The notes under the pieces: generated by a model | Database searches by the model: none | What the model was told of the DNA's origin: nothing | Seen by the model: only the letters and a program-made list of their open reading frames with translations | Source of the DNA: Ruminococcus sp. | Lineage (GTDB): Bacteria; Bacillota; Clostridia; Oscillospirales; Ruminococcaceae | Assembly: GCA_017558505.1 (NCBI GenBank) | Contig: JAFYUM010000010.1 | Span: forward strand, 1-64,000 | Direction of reading: 5' to 3' | Length of the DNA: 64,000 bases | Shown here: in pieces, positions 1 through 8,126 of the stretch | How the letters are laid out: every line of letters starts with the position of its first letter | Numbering within the stretch: position 1 is the stretch's first letter | Position numbers and translations under genes: made by a program

Positions 1-1367
1 CCCATTTTGATGAACTGACAGATATTAACGGAGAAGTTATTGACCGTTTTGACAAGCTGACTTTATGGAACGGCGGAAATGATAACCAGTATCTCCATTT
101 CAGAGATGCTCTTATCCAGGAAATTGCAGAGGAAAGAAATATTGAAACAATGGGCAGCGAACCATGTATCTTATTCATCGACGGCGAATTCTGGGGCTTC
201 TATATGCTTCGTGAAAGAGTTGACGCTGATTATCTTGAAGCACATTTCGGACTTGACAAGGACGACGTAGCTGTATTGAAAAACGGCAAACTTGATGACG
301 GTCTTGATTCTGACCTTGAGGAATTCAAGCAGTTCTGCGTCTGGGCAATAAGTGCAAATATGGCAAATCCGCTGAACTATGAAAAATTCTGCGAAACTGT
401 AGATGTACAGAGCTTCATGGACTATATGACAATCGAAACATATATAAACAACAACGACTGGCAAAGCTCGGGCGTCAACAACTGGCAGACATGGCGTTCA
501 AAGACAGTCCATAGCGATATCCCCGAGGCAAACGGAAAATGGCGTTTTGTACTCTATGATACAGATATTTCCGCTGGACTGTACGGCGGTGAAAAGAATG
601 TAGCAAATTACGATTCGCTGGGAAATAACGGTCCAAAATCGCAATATTACAACTTCTCTGCTATTCTTAAAAATCTCATCAGAAACGATGAATTCAGACA
701 GCAGTTCTATGATAACTATATCGAAATAATTGAAACAACATTTGACAAAACAACAGTAAGTAATAAAATTACAGAATATGTAAACGCATATGAAGAAGTT
801 ACAAAAGATACATTAAACAGATTTGACCACGGCTGGGCTGCGCAAAGCTATAAGAAAGAGGTTGAGAAAATCAGAACCTTCTTCAATGACCGTCCCGATT
901 ACGCAAAACGATATGTTGAGCAATATTGCGACGAATCAAAGCTTGATACCGAAAACAATCTTTCCACAACAAATTTCTGGTCATATTACGGAAAGGGCGA
1001 ATTCTCATCTAATCAAGCTGAAAACTCTTTCACAGTAAAAGTCAGCACCGCAGAAGATAAATCATGGAACATTCAGTCACAGGCAAAAAATATACTTCTT
1101 GAACCGGGCAAGACATATGAGCTTACATTCAAGGCTTCCTGCACAACTCCATGTGAAATCTCTCTCGGCTTCAACCACAATCTTAATGGTTCATATCCTA
1201 CCTGCTGGAACGATAATGCCGAACTTACCCAGCAGCTTCAGGATTACACATACACCTTTACAGTCAAGGAAGAAACCACATATTATGACTGGCAGCTTTA
1301 TTTCAACTACGCTTCAACGGCTGGTACATACAAAATTGTAAATCCGAGACTTGTTGAGGTTAAATAA
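1..1367 (+). CDS. CotH-like kinase-fold protein, 5' truncated
   Basis: The frame is open from base 3, so the start lies upstream of the window; about 454 codons are visible. The first part matches the CotH family: LWNGGND at bases 63-83, FIDGEFWGFYMLRE shortly after, and WRFVLYDTDIS near base 540, where CotH proteins carry their metal- and ATP-binding Asp residues. From about base 960 a beta-rich tail (GKTYELTFKAS) resembles carbohydrate-binding modules of the CBM4/9 type. No dockerin follows; the frame ends in LVEVK. CotH domains are spore-coat protein kinases in Bacillus but are also common in secreted cellulosomal proteins of ruminococci, so an extracellular carbohydrate-related role is inferred here. 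The N-terminus, and hence any signal peptide or dockerin there, is not visible. Confidence 0.8.
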   Translation, partial: HFDELTDINGEVIDRFDKLTLWNGGNDNQYLHFRDALIQEIAEERNIETMGSEPCILFIDGEFWGFYMLRERVDADYLEAHFGLDKDDVAVLKNGKLDDGLDSDLEEFKQFCVWAISANMANPLNYEKFCETVDVQSFMDYMTIETYINNNDWQSSGVNNWQTWRSKTVHSDIPEANGKWRFVLYDTDISAGLYGGEKNVANYDSLGNNGPKSQYYNFSAILKNLIRNDEFRQQFYDNYIEIIETTFDKTTVSNKITEYVNAYEEVTKDTLNRFDHGWAAQSYKKEVEKIRTFFNDRPDYAKRYVEQYCDESKLDTENNLSTTNFWSYYGKGEFSSNQAENSFTVKVSTAEDKSWNIQSQAKNILLEPGKTYELTFKASCTTPCEISLGFNHNLNGSYPTCWNDNAELTQQLQDYTYTFTVKEETTYYDWQLYFNYASTAGTYKIVNPRLVEVK

Positions 1368-1375
1368 TATCCGAT

Positions 1376-1409
1376 ACCGCACAGCTATTGCATCGGCTGT
1401 GCGGTTTTT
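1376..1409 (+). terminator. Rho-independent terminator after the CotH-like gene
   Basis: Perfect 10-bp stem (1376-1385 with 1396-1405) and a 10-nt loop, followed by a T run. Confidence 0.9.
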
Positions 1410-1430
1410 CGACTTTTTTTGCAAAAACTA

Positions 1431-1459
1431 TTGAAAAAAATCTCCGTATATGGTAAAAT
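1431..1459 (+). promoter_or_regulatory. Sigma-A promoter for the NSS symporter
   Basis: TTGAAA at 1431-1436, 17-bp spacer, TAAAAT at 1454-1459 with an extended -10 TGG. Confidence 0.7.
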
Positions 1460-1505
1460 TAAAAGGCATGGGCTTTGCCCCAAAATTATGAAAGGTCGAA
1501 AAATT

Positions 1506-2906
1506 ATGGAGAAAAAAACTTCCCGAGGTAGCTTCACGGGACAATTCGGATTTATTATGGCAGCTGCAGCCAGTGCCGTAGGATTGGGTAACATATGGCG
1601 TTTCCCTTATCTTGCAGCTAAGGACGGAGGAGGAATATTCCTTCTTGTCTATCTCATCCTTGCTCTCACATTTGGTTTCACGCTTCTCACATCGGAAATT
1701 GCAATTGGCAGGAACACACAGCAAAGCCCCCTTACAGCATATAAGGCAGTTCACCCCAAATGGGGATTTATCGGAATTCTTGCCTGCCTTGTGCCAACTA
1801 TCATACTCCCCTACTACTGCTCAATCGGCGGCTGGGTATTGAAGTATCTGTCATTATATATGACAGGCACGGGAGCTGATGCGGCAGTTGACGGCTACTT
1901 CGCAAACTATATTTCCGGAAATGTTCAGCCTATTGTGTGGATGCTGATATATTTTGCAATAACTGCAATTATTGTATTCTGCGGTGTTGAAAAGGGAATT
2001 GAAAAATTCAGTAAAATTCTTATGCCAATTCTTATTGTTATGGTAATCGGTATTTCATTCTACTCTCTAACTCTGAAACATACCGATGAAAGCGGTGTTA
2101 CCCGTACAGGATTACAGGGATTGAAAGTTTATTTTGTACCTGATTTTGAAGGCATGACGCTTAAAAAATTCTTCACCGTAGTCATGGACGCTATGGGACA
2201 GCTTTTCTTCTCAATAAGCGTTGCTATGGGAATTATGGTAGCTTATGGCTCTTACGCAAAAAAAGAAACAAATCTTATCCAGTCTGTAAACCGAATTGAA
2301 CTTTTTGATACTCTTGTTGCTTTTATGGCAGGTATGATGATTGTCCCCGCTGTATTTACATTCAGCGGACGTGAGGGCATGGCAGGAGGTCCGGGACTTG
2401 TATTCATTTCTTTACCTAAGGTATTCACCGCTATGGGCGGCGCAGGAAAAATCATAGGACTTCTGTTCTTTATCGTACTTTCATTCGCAGCAATTACATC
2501 CTCTGTATCTGTTATGGAAGCTATTGTATCAAGTATTATGGATAAATTCGGATTAAGCCGTAAAAAGAGTTCGCTTCTTGTTGCTGCTTATACTGTTGTT
2601 ACAGCTGTTATTGTATGTATGGGCTATAATGTGCTTTATTTTGAAATAACTCTCCCCAACGGCTCTGCAGCACAAATCCTCGATATATTTGACTACATCA
2701 GCAACTACATAATGATGCCTCTTGTAGCATTCCTCACAAGTGTCCTTATTGGTTGGGTTGTAAAGCCAAAGTTCATTATTGACGAAATTACACAGGGTAC
2801 TTTGAAATTCAGCAGAAAAACACTTTACATTGTTATGATAAAATTCATTGTACCAATACTTCTCCTTATTCTTCTGCTCCAGTCAATTGGAATTATCAAT
2901 TTATAA
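1506..2906 (+). CDS. Neurotransmitter:sodium symporter family (NSS/SNF) amino-acid transporter
   Basis: A 466-residue integral membrane protein with the usual length and layout of bacterial NSS (LeuT-fold) carriers. The first helix carries the family signature AVGLGNIWRFPYLA followed by GGGIF, which in LeuT forms the unwound sodium and substrate site. Another 10-11 hydrophobic segments follow. These carriers import amino acids with sodium across the cytoplasmic membrane; the substrate cannot be read from the sequence. The start at 1506 (MEKKTSRGSF) is preferred over an upstream ATG at 1419 because AAAGGT precedes it and the promoter -10 at 1454-1459 lies downstream of 1419. It is monocistronic and converges on a second sodium symporter gene. 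Confidence 0.93.
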   Translation: MEKKTSRGSFTGQFGFIMAAAASAVGLGNIWRFPYLAAKDGGGIFLLVYLILALTFGFTLLTSEIAIGRNTQQSPLTAYKAVHPKWGFIGILACLVPTIILPYYCSIGGWVLKYLSLYMTGTGADAAVDGYFANYISGNVQPIVWMLIYFAITAIIVFCGVEKGIEKFSKILMPILIVMVIGISFYSLTLKHTDESGVTRTGLQGLKVYFVPDFEGMTLKKFFTVVMDAMGQLFFSISVAMGIMVAYGSYAKKETNLIQSVNRIELFDTLVAFMAGMMIVPAVFTFSGREGMAGGPGLVFISLPKVFTAMGGAGKIIGLLFFIVLSFAAITSSVSVMEAIVSSIMDKFGLSRKKSSLLVAAYTVVTAVIVCMGYNVLYFEITLPNGSAAQILDIFDYISNYIMMPLVAFLTSVLIGWVVKPKFIIDEITQGTLKFSRKTLYIVMIKFIVPILLLILLLQSIGIINL

Positions 2907-2911
2907 AAATG

Positions 2912-2940
2912 AAAGCCGCAGATTTCCTGCGGCTTTTACT
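2912..2940. terminator. Bidirectional terminator
   Basis: Perfect 10-bp stem 2912-2921/2927-2936 with a 5-nt loop, A run on the left and T run on the right. It serves both convergent symporter genes. Confidence 0.9.
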
Positions 2941-4343
2941 TATTTTATTCGATTTAAATAATCCTTTGTCTCTTTGGCAACTACACCTGAAAGTGCTATA
3001 AGTGCTATAATATTCGGTATAGCCATAAGACCATTGAATATATCAGCAATTCCCCATACAGCAGCAACTGTCATGTACGGTCCGATAAATACAGCGGCTA
3101 TATAAAGAACTCTGAACAATATAACAACAGTTTTGTTTGAACCTGAAAGATAGGAAAGACAACGCTCTGAATAATAATTCCAGCCTAAAATTGTTGTAAA
3201 CGCAAAGAATACAAGACAAAGCATAAGCAGGAAGGAAGATACCTTTTCAGGGAAAGGCAAACCTACACAAAATGCGGCGTTAGTAATCTCAACACCCTCT
3301 AAATCAGGATTTTTTGTCAGACAACCGGAAATAATAATTGTAAGGCCTGTCATTGTGCAGACAACAATAGTATCAATAAAAGTTCCTGTCATTGTAACAA
3401 GTCCCTGACGGACAGGCTCATTTGTTTTAGCCGCAGCGGCTGCTATAGGAGCCGAACCAAGTCCAGCTTCATTGGAGAAAATTCCTCTTGCAATACCTTT
3501 CTGCATTGCCACAATCATTGCTCCGAATGCACCGCCTGCAACTGCCTTTACACCAAATGCACCCTTTACAATTTCAACTATAGCCGCAGGTACAGCTGTT
3601 ATATTTGAAAATAATATCATCAGACAACATACAACATAAATTACAACCATAAACGGAATAAATATCTCCGACACTTTAGCTATGGACTTTATACCGCCAA
3701 TTATAATCAGAGCTGCCATAATTGTAATAACAAGACCTGCTATAATCTGCGCTAATGTGTATTCATTCCCGAATAATGCAACCGTCTTTTCCTTATTAGG
3801 ATCAAAGAAATTATTTACGGCAGATGTGATACTGTTTATCTGTGTAAATGTACCAATGCCAAGAAGTCCTACCAGAACACCCAGCACGGCAAATATCTTG
3901 CCAAGCCACTTCCATTTTGCACCCATACCGTTTTCAATGTAGTAGAACGGTCCGCCCAGCATTTTGCCGCTGTTGTCCTGCACACGGAATTTTACAGCAA
4001 GAAGCCCTTCGCAATATTTCGTAGCCATACCAAAAAGTGCTGCAACCTCCATCCAGAACAAAGCACCCGGACCTCCCGCAGCTATTGCTGTAGCAACGCC
4101 GACAATATTTCCCGTACCTATGGTTGCAGACAAGGCAGTACACAAAGCTCCGAAGCTTGACACCTCACCCTGACCGCCTTCTTCCTCTTTCATCATATAC
4201 TTAAGAGCAAGTCCAAGCTTTCGGAACTGCACGCCCCGAAGTCTGATAGTGAGGAATATACCACAACACAGAATAAGCAGGATCAAAGGCACTCCCCATA
4301 CTATATCATCAATTTTATTGATGATCTTTTCGAATTCAGCCAT
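2940..4343 (-). CDS. Alanine/glycine:cation symporter (AGCS family)
   Basis: A 467-residue membrane protein with 10-11 hydrophobic segments. It carries AGCS signatures: ATIGTGNIVGVATAI followed by GGPGALFWMEV near residue 90, and GIARGIFSNEAGLGSAP near residue 290. Family members import alanine, glycine or sometimes glutamine with sodium or protons. The start at 4343 (MAEFEKIINK) is preferred over an in-frame upstream ATG at 4361, because AGGAGT sits 8 bases before it. It has its own promoter (4384-4412), stands alone on the minus strand, and shares a terminator with the convergent NSS gene. With that neighbour it makes a pair of sodium-driven amino-acid importers. Confidence 0.95.
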   Translation of the reverse strand: MAEFEKIINKIDDIVWGVPLILLILCCGIFLTIRLRGVQFRKLGLALKYMMKEEEGGQGEVSSFGALCTALSATIGTGNIVGVATAIAAGGPGALFWMEVAALFGMATKYCEGLLAVKFRVQDNSGKMLGGPFYYIENGMGAKWKWLGKIFAVLGVLVGLLGIGTFTQINSITSAVNNFFDPNKEKTVALFGNEYTLAQIIAGLVITIMAALIIIGGIKSIAKVSEIFIPFMVVIYVVCCLMILFSNITAVPAAIVEIVKGAFGVKAVAGGAFGAMIVAMQKGIARGIFSNEAGLGSAPIAAAAAKTNEPVRQGLVTMTGTFIDTIVVCTMTGLTIIISGCLTKNPDLEGVEITNAAFCVGLPFPEKVSSFLLMLCLVFFAFTTILGWNYYSERCLSYLSGSNKTVVILFRVLYIAAVFIGPYMTVAAVWGIADIFNGLMAIPNIIALIALSGVVAKETKDYLNRIK

Positions 4344-4383
4344 TTCAAGCACTCCTATCATTGATAAAATTTTGTCAATTCAT

Positions 4384-4412
4384 ATTATACCATATTATCT
4401 CTGTTCGTGCAA
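4384..4412 (-). promoter_or_regulatory. Sigma-A promoter for the AGCS symporter
   Basis: On the minus strand TTGCAC (4407-4412), 17-bp spacer, TATAAT (4384-4389) preceded by TGG. Confidence 0.75.
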
Positions 4413-4549
4413 GTAATATATTCGGTTTTGGAGAATTAAACAATTTCCACCGTTTTTTTTTATGCAGATTAACCGCGAAGTAAATCAGGATACGATTACA
4501 ACTATGAAGAATAAAGTTCAATTTATCAGTATTTAAAGATTATAATTCA

Positions 4550-4578
4550 TTGTACAATAAATAAAATAATGCTATAAT
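4550..4578 (+). promoter_or_regulatory. Sigma-A promoter for the GH5 gene
   Basis: TTGTAC 4550-4555, 17-bp spacer, TATAAT 4573-4578 preceded by TGC. The rest of the 4344-4631 gap is AT-rich and shows no other feature. Confidence 0.75.
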
Positions 4579-4631
4579 TTTATCAGGATATATACCATTT
4601 GAGGGATAATTTAAAAAAAGGAATGATTATT

Positions 4632-6008
4632 ATGAAAAAGCTTTTATCAATAGCTGTAACAGCTTCACTTACCGTTTCAACTATGCCTGTTTCTGTAAAT
4701 GCCACAGAAAACAACGGAATGAGGGACATCTCCACAATGGAGCTTGTACGGGATATGGGTATCGGAATTAATCTGGGTAACACTCTTGAAGCCTGCGGCG
4801 ACTGGATTGCCGAGGTTGACCAGCAGTGGGGCGACGGAATTCTTACGGTTACAGAATACGAAACCGCATGGGGAAGTCCTGTAATCACGCAGGAAATGAT
4901 ACAGGGAATGGCTGATGAGGGATTTGGCGTTGTGCGTGTACCCGTGGCATGGTCTAATCTTATGGACGAAAACTACAAAATCAGCGAAGAATATGATAAC
5001 CGTGTTCACGAAATCGTTGACTGGGTAATTGAGGCTGATATGTACTGTATCATCAACATACACTGGGACAACGGCTGGGTAAATACATTCCCCGACAACA
5101 GGGACGAATGTATGAAGCGTTATGAAACAATGTGGACACAGATTGCGGACAGCTTCAAGGATTACAGCGATTATCTTATGTTTGAATCGCAGAACGAGGA
5201 GCTTGGCTGGGAAAGCCTCTGGAATCCATGGGGCAGCGACGAGGGTAAAACTGAATCCTACGCTCTTGTAAATGAAATTAATCAGAAATTTGTTGATGTA
5301 ATCCGTAATTCGGGTGGAAACAATCCTGAACGTCATCTTCTTATTTCAGGCTATAACACGGGAATTGACAGAACCTGTGACTCCCTTTTCAGAATGCCTG
5401 ATGATCCTGCAAATCGTATGGCTGTTTCAGTCCACTATTATACCCCGGCAGGTTTTGCAATTCTTGAGGAGGACGCAGACTGGGGCAAAGCCATTTCCAC
5501 TTGGGGTACAGAAGCCGATTTCAACGAATTATATTACAATATGGATATGATGAAAACAAATTACATTGATAAGGGTATTCCCGTTATAATCGGCGAATAT
5601 GGCTGTCCTACAACCAATAAAGAACCAGAGTCTGTCCGTCTGTTTATCAGTTCAGTCTGCAAGGCTGCCTACGAAAGGCAGTTATGCCCAGTTTTATGGG
5701 CTACACCAGGGGGGCATTATGACCGTGACACCTGCAAAATGGTTGACCAGCAATTGAAAAAGCTGTTCAATGAAGTATGTGACAGTTCAGACAAGGAAAC
5801 AAATCCTCCTGCTGAAATAATAATGGGGGATGTAAATAGCGACGGTGAATATACCGTTGCAGATATTGTACTTTTGGGCAACTGGCTTCTTGGCAGAGAG
5901 AAAGCACTTACCAACGCAAAAGCCGCCGATTTCAATGAGGACGATGTAATTGATGTTTTCGATTTATGTCTTGCAAGATATCAGCTTGTAAAAATTTCAT
6001 CAAGATAA
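4632..6008 (+). CDS. Secreted dockerin-bearing GH5 cellulase/endoglucanase
   Basis: A 458-residue protein. Residues 1-24 form a Sec signal peptide (MKKLLSIAV..., cleavage likely after VNA). Residues 30-380 form a glycoside hydrolase family 5 TIM barrel: GINLGNTLEACG (45-56), RVPVAW, INIHWD, acid/base Glu189 in FESQNEEL, VHYYTP, nucleophile Glu322 in IIGEYG, and Trp356 in LWATPGG. Residues 399-455 are a type I dockerin with two calcium loops, DVNSDGEYTVAD and DFNEDDVIDVFD. It should cleave beta-1,4-glucans outside the cell while docked to a cohesin scaffold. The start at 4632 follows AAAGGA by 9 bases; earlier ATGs fit the Shine-Dalgarno spacing worse. Substrate (cellulose, xyloglucan or mannan) is not decided by these motifs. 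Confidence 0.95.
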   Translation: MKKLLSIAVTASLTVSTMPVSVNATENNGMRDISTMELVRDMGIGINLGNTLEACGDWIAEVDQQWGDGILTVTEYETAWGSPVITQEMIQGMADEGFGVVRVPVAWSNLMDENYKISEEYDNRVHEIVDWVIEADMYCIINIHWDNGWVNTFPDNRDECMKRYETMWTQIADSFKDYSDYLMFESQNEELGWESLWNPWGSDEGKTESYALVNEINQKFVDVIRNSGGNNPERHLLISGYNTGIDRTCDSLFRMPDDPANRMAVSVHYYTPAGFAILEEDADWGKAISTWGTEADFNELYYNMDMMKTNYIDKGIPVIIGEYGCPTTNKEPESVRLFISSVCKAAYERQLCPVLWATPGGHYDRDTCKMVDQQLKKLFNEVCDSSDKETNPPAEIIMGDVNSDGEYTVADIVLLGNWLLGREKALTNAKAADFNEDDVIDVFDLCLARYQLVKISSR

Positions 6009-6013
6009 AAAAG

Positions 6014-6046
6014 CAGCACAGAGATAAAACTCTGTGCTGTATTTTA
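6014..6046. terminator. Bidirectional terminator
   Basis: Perfect 10-bp stem 6014-6023/6030-6039 with loop ATAAAA, flanked by A and T runs. It is shared by the GH5 gene and the convergent hydrolase gene. Confidence 0.85.
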
Positions 6047-6919
6047 CATATTATATTTTTTAAGGAAATTCTTGAAATTCCCAGCCATTTCATCGGGGAT
6101 TTTCGTGTACATATTGTGTCCCTTATCTGTAAGAGTGTAGTCCGCACCGATTTCCTCAGCATATTTTACTGCATATTCTTTCCATGAACCCTGCTTCATA
6201 GGAGCTTTAAAATCACTTATGTAAAAATACGCTGGAACTTTAAGCATCCCTGTTGCACCTGCTTTTTCGGCATTTGATACAAGATGCATATTTTCCTCAA
6301 ACATCTCTTTATTTGAAATATTTTTATAGAACAAATCCGCATAGAGCTTTTTTTCTTCATCGTTGAGGTTATCAGATGAAATCATTCCTGTAGCGTCAAC
6401 GGAAAATTTCTTTACAAGTCTTGCAAAAAATCCACGTTTCTGGATTTTTGAATAAAGCTTTTTAGTCTTTTCATTAATAGCACGACGTTTTTCCTCCGAC
6501 ATTGCCCTGCTCATTTCAGCGGCAGTATCTGGAAGTCCCATATCAATACTCAGAACAGCCTTCACTTCATCAGAGTATGTATTTGCCCAGTATATCGCCT
6601 CAAATCCCGAATAAGAATGTGCTGCAAGAACATAAGGCGGGTTTATTCCTGCAAGACGTAATGCTTCCCGACTTTCGTTTACCATATTTTCAACAGTACG
6701 CTCTGTATCTGTACTTTCACTCATGCCATAGCCGGATTTTTCAACAACCGCAATTTTATATGTATCGGACAGCCTGCGGTAAAGTGGGCGATATTCAAGA
6801 ACAGGAGATGTAATAGCTGCACCTGATAAAATTACTATTGTATATTCACCGTTTCCCTCTGTGTATACGTTGATTTTTCCTCTGCCTACAGGATATTTTT
6901 CACCATAGTTCACAGCCAT
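6044..6919 (-). CDS. Alpha/beta-fold hydrolase
   Basis: A 291-residue protein without a signal peptide. It has an alpha/beta hydrolase fold: the strand VILSGAAITSP near residue 30 (oxyanion region), nucleophile elbow AAHSYSGFEA near residue 100 and catalytic His in DKGHNMYTKIP near residue 270. The substrate is unknown; esterase, lipase-like or peptidase activities are all possible. The start at 6919 (MAVNYGEKYP) has a strong GGAGGAG site, whereas the open frame runs on upstream through the tRNA-Ser gene, which is not coding. There is no promoter between the tRNA terminator and this ATG, so it probably depends on read-through from the tRNA promoter. Confidence 0.88.
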   Translation of the reverse strand: MAVNYGEKYPVGRGKINVYTEGNGEYTIVILSGAAITSPVLEYRPLYRRLSDTYKIAVVEKSGYGMSESTDTERTVENMVNESREALRLAGINPPYVLAAHSYSGFEAIYWANTYSDEVKAVLSIDMGLPDTAAEMSRAMSEEKRRAINEKTKKLYSKIQKRGFFARLVKKFSVDATGMISSDNLNDEEKKLYADLFYKNISNKEMFEENMHLVSNAEKAGATGMLKVPAYFYISDFKAPMKQGSWKEYAVKYAEEIGADYTLTDKGHNMYTKIPDEMAGNFKNFLKKYNM

Positions 6920-6936
6920 ATTTTTCTCCTCCCCAT

Positions 6937-6962
6937 AAAAAAAGCCCTGATAAACAGAACTT
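6937..6962 (-). terminator. Terminator between tRNA-Ser and the hydrolase gene
   Basis: On the minus strand an 8-bp stem with two G-U pairs (6955-6962 with 6942-6949), 5-nt loop, then seven T. It lies just upstream of the hydrolase ribosome binding site. Confidence 0.7.
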
Positions 6963-6972
6963 AATAAAATAT

Positions 6973-7061
6973 TGGCGCAGCGGGTGGGATTCGAACCCAC
7001 GTCCCTCAGGGGGCATCATGATTTCGAGTCATGTCCGTTATGACCACTTCGATACCGCTGC
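6973..7061 (-). tRNA. tRNA-Ser(CGA)
   Basis: The minus strand folds as an 89-nt class II tRNA. The acceptor stem GCAGCGG (7055-7061) pairs with CCGCTGC (6977-6983). The discriminator is G and CCA is encoded (6973-6975). The anticodon stem CATGA/TCATG encloses the loop CTCGAAA, giving anticodon CGA, which reads UCG. There is a long variable arm and a TTCGAAT T-loop. Confidence 0.95.
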
Positions 7062-7081
7062 ATTATTAAAACAATAAAAGT

Positions 7082-7110
7082 ATTATACCATATTCAAGGC
7101 AAAAAATCAA
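7082..7110 (-). promoter_or_regulatory. Sigma-A promoter for tRNA-Ser
   Basis: TTGATT (7105-7110), 17-bp spacer, TATAAT (7082-7087) preceded by TGG, reading leftwards. Confidence 0.75.
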
Positions 7111-7159
7111 TAGTTTTACAAAAAATAAATTTTATAACAATTTATGACATAATAAAATC

Positions 7160-7188
7160 TTGACTTTTTATTCCATTTGGATTATAAT
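7160..7188 (+). promoter_or_regulatory. Sigma-A promoter for smpB
   Basis: TTGACT 7160-7165, 17-bp spacer, TATAAT 7183-7188. Confidence 0.8.
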
Positions 7189-7230
7189 TAGTATAATACT
7201 AAAGGAAATCTCTAAAATCGGAGGTATAAT

Positions 7231-7695
7231 ATGCGTTCAAAAGGAACTAAAACCATAGCCGAAAACCGCAAGGCACGACACGAATATTTCGTCCTTGAAT
7301 CATATGAAGCAGGTATCGAACTGGTCGGCACAGAGGTAAAATCAATCAGACAGGGTGCTGTAAACCTTAAAGATGCCTGGTGCTCAATAGATAACGGAGA
7401 AATTTTCGTCCGTGGAATGCACATTTCGCCCTATGAAAAAGGCAATATCTTCAATCGTGATCCTATGCGAATCCGCAAACTTCTTATGCACAAGCGTGAA
7501 ATAAACAAGCTTTTCGGAACTGTAAAACAGGATGGTCTTTCTCTCATACCATTAAGCATTTATTTCAAGGACTCCCGTGTTAAAATGCAGGTAGGACTCT
7601 GTAAAGGTAAAAAGCTCTACGACAAGCGTGCCGATGCCGCAAAGCGTGATGCAAACCGTGAAATTGACCGCAATATGAAATCAAGAAGCAGGTAA
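7231..7695 (+). CDS. smpB: SsrA-binding protein SmpB
   Basis: A 154-residue cytosolic RNA-binding protein of normal family length. SmpB binds tmRNA and delivers it to stalled ribosomes for trans-translation and tagging of the unfinished peptide. Family motifs are plain: [18 protein letters not shown] near residue 11, [16 protein letters not shown] near residue 35, and [20 protein letters not shown] sequence near residue 120, followed by the basic C-terminal tail that enters the decoding centre. GGAGGT precedes the start. The tmRNA itself is not in the window. The clp protease genes that degrade tagged proteins lie at 32-36.5 kb. Confidence 0.98.
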   Translation: MRSKGTKTIAENRKARHEYFVLESYEAGIELVGTEVKSIRQGAVNLKDAWCSIDNGEIFVRGMHISPYEKGNIFNRDPMRIRKLLMHKREINKLFGTVKQDGLSLIPLSIYFKDSRVKMQVGLCKGKKLYDKRADAAKRDANREIDRNMKSRSR

Positions 7696-7711
7696 CGACT
7701 TCATATCAAAC

Positions 7712-7740
7712 TTGACAAAATCAAAATATAAGTGTATAAT
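7712..7740 (+). promoter_or_regulatory. Consensus sigma-A promoter
   Basis: Perfect TTGACA 7712-7717, 17-bp spacer, perfect TATAAT 7735-7740, upstream of the DUF1292 gene. Confidence 0.85.
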
Positions 7741-7772
7741 GTACTCATAACATTTGAAAGGAGCTTATAGCA

Positions 7773-8084
7773 ATGAGCGAAATTATAAATGAAAATGCAA
7801 ATCTCCCCGAGGACGAGGAAGCAAGCGAAAACTATATCACCCTTACAGACGACAACGGCGAGGACGTTTCCTTTGAAATGCTCGGTACTGTCGAGTATCA
7901 GGACAGACTTTTTGCCGTTCTCATTCCATTTGATGAGGATGATGACGGAGTTGTTATTCTTGAACTTGTTCCCACAGAAGATCCCGAATTTGAAGAATTT
8001 CTCGGAATTGACGACGAGAAGCTTCTCAACGAGGTATTTGAGGAATTCAAGAAAACATATAAGGGCGAATACGAATTTGAATAA
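7773..8084 (+). CDS. DUF1292 family protein
   Basis: A very acidic 103-residue cytosolic protein. The core YITLTDDNGEDVSFEML...VEYQDRLFAVLIPFDE...VVILELVP matches the DUF1292 family (YrzB-like), which is widespread in Firmicutes and of unknown function. In Bacillus the family sits beside yrrL/yrrK (RNA-end processing); here it stands alone behind smpB with its own consensus promoter and an AAAGGAG site. The length and the long Glu/Asp-rich tail are typical. Confidence 0.85.
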   Translation: MSEIINENANLPEDEEASENYITLTDDNGEDVSFEMLGTVEYQDRLFAVLIPFDEDDDGVVILELVPTEDPEFEEFLGIDDEKLLNEVFEEFKKTYKGEYEFE

Positions 8085-8090
8085 GAGAAA

Positions 8091-8126
8091 AAAGCGGCAG
8101 ATTTCAACATCTGCCGCTTTTTTTTA
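8091..8126. terminator. Strong bidirectional terminator
   Basis: Perfect 12-bp stem 8091-8102/8109-8120, loop TTCAAC, T run to the right and A run to the left. It serves the DUF1292 gene and the convergent GH18 gene. Confidence 0.92.

Noticed and set aside
4677..5336. 219-codon ORF antisense to the GH5 gene
   Set aside because: Opposite the catalytic GH5 frame, with no start signals.
6920..7000. N-terminal extension of the alpha/beta hydrolase
   Set aside because: It would translate the tRNA-Ser 3' end; a strong ribosome site fits 6919.
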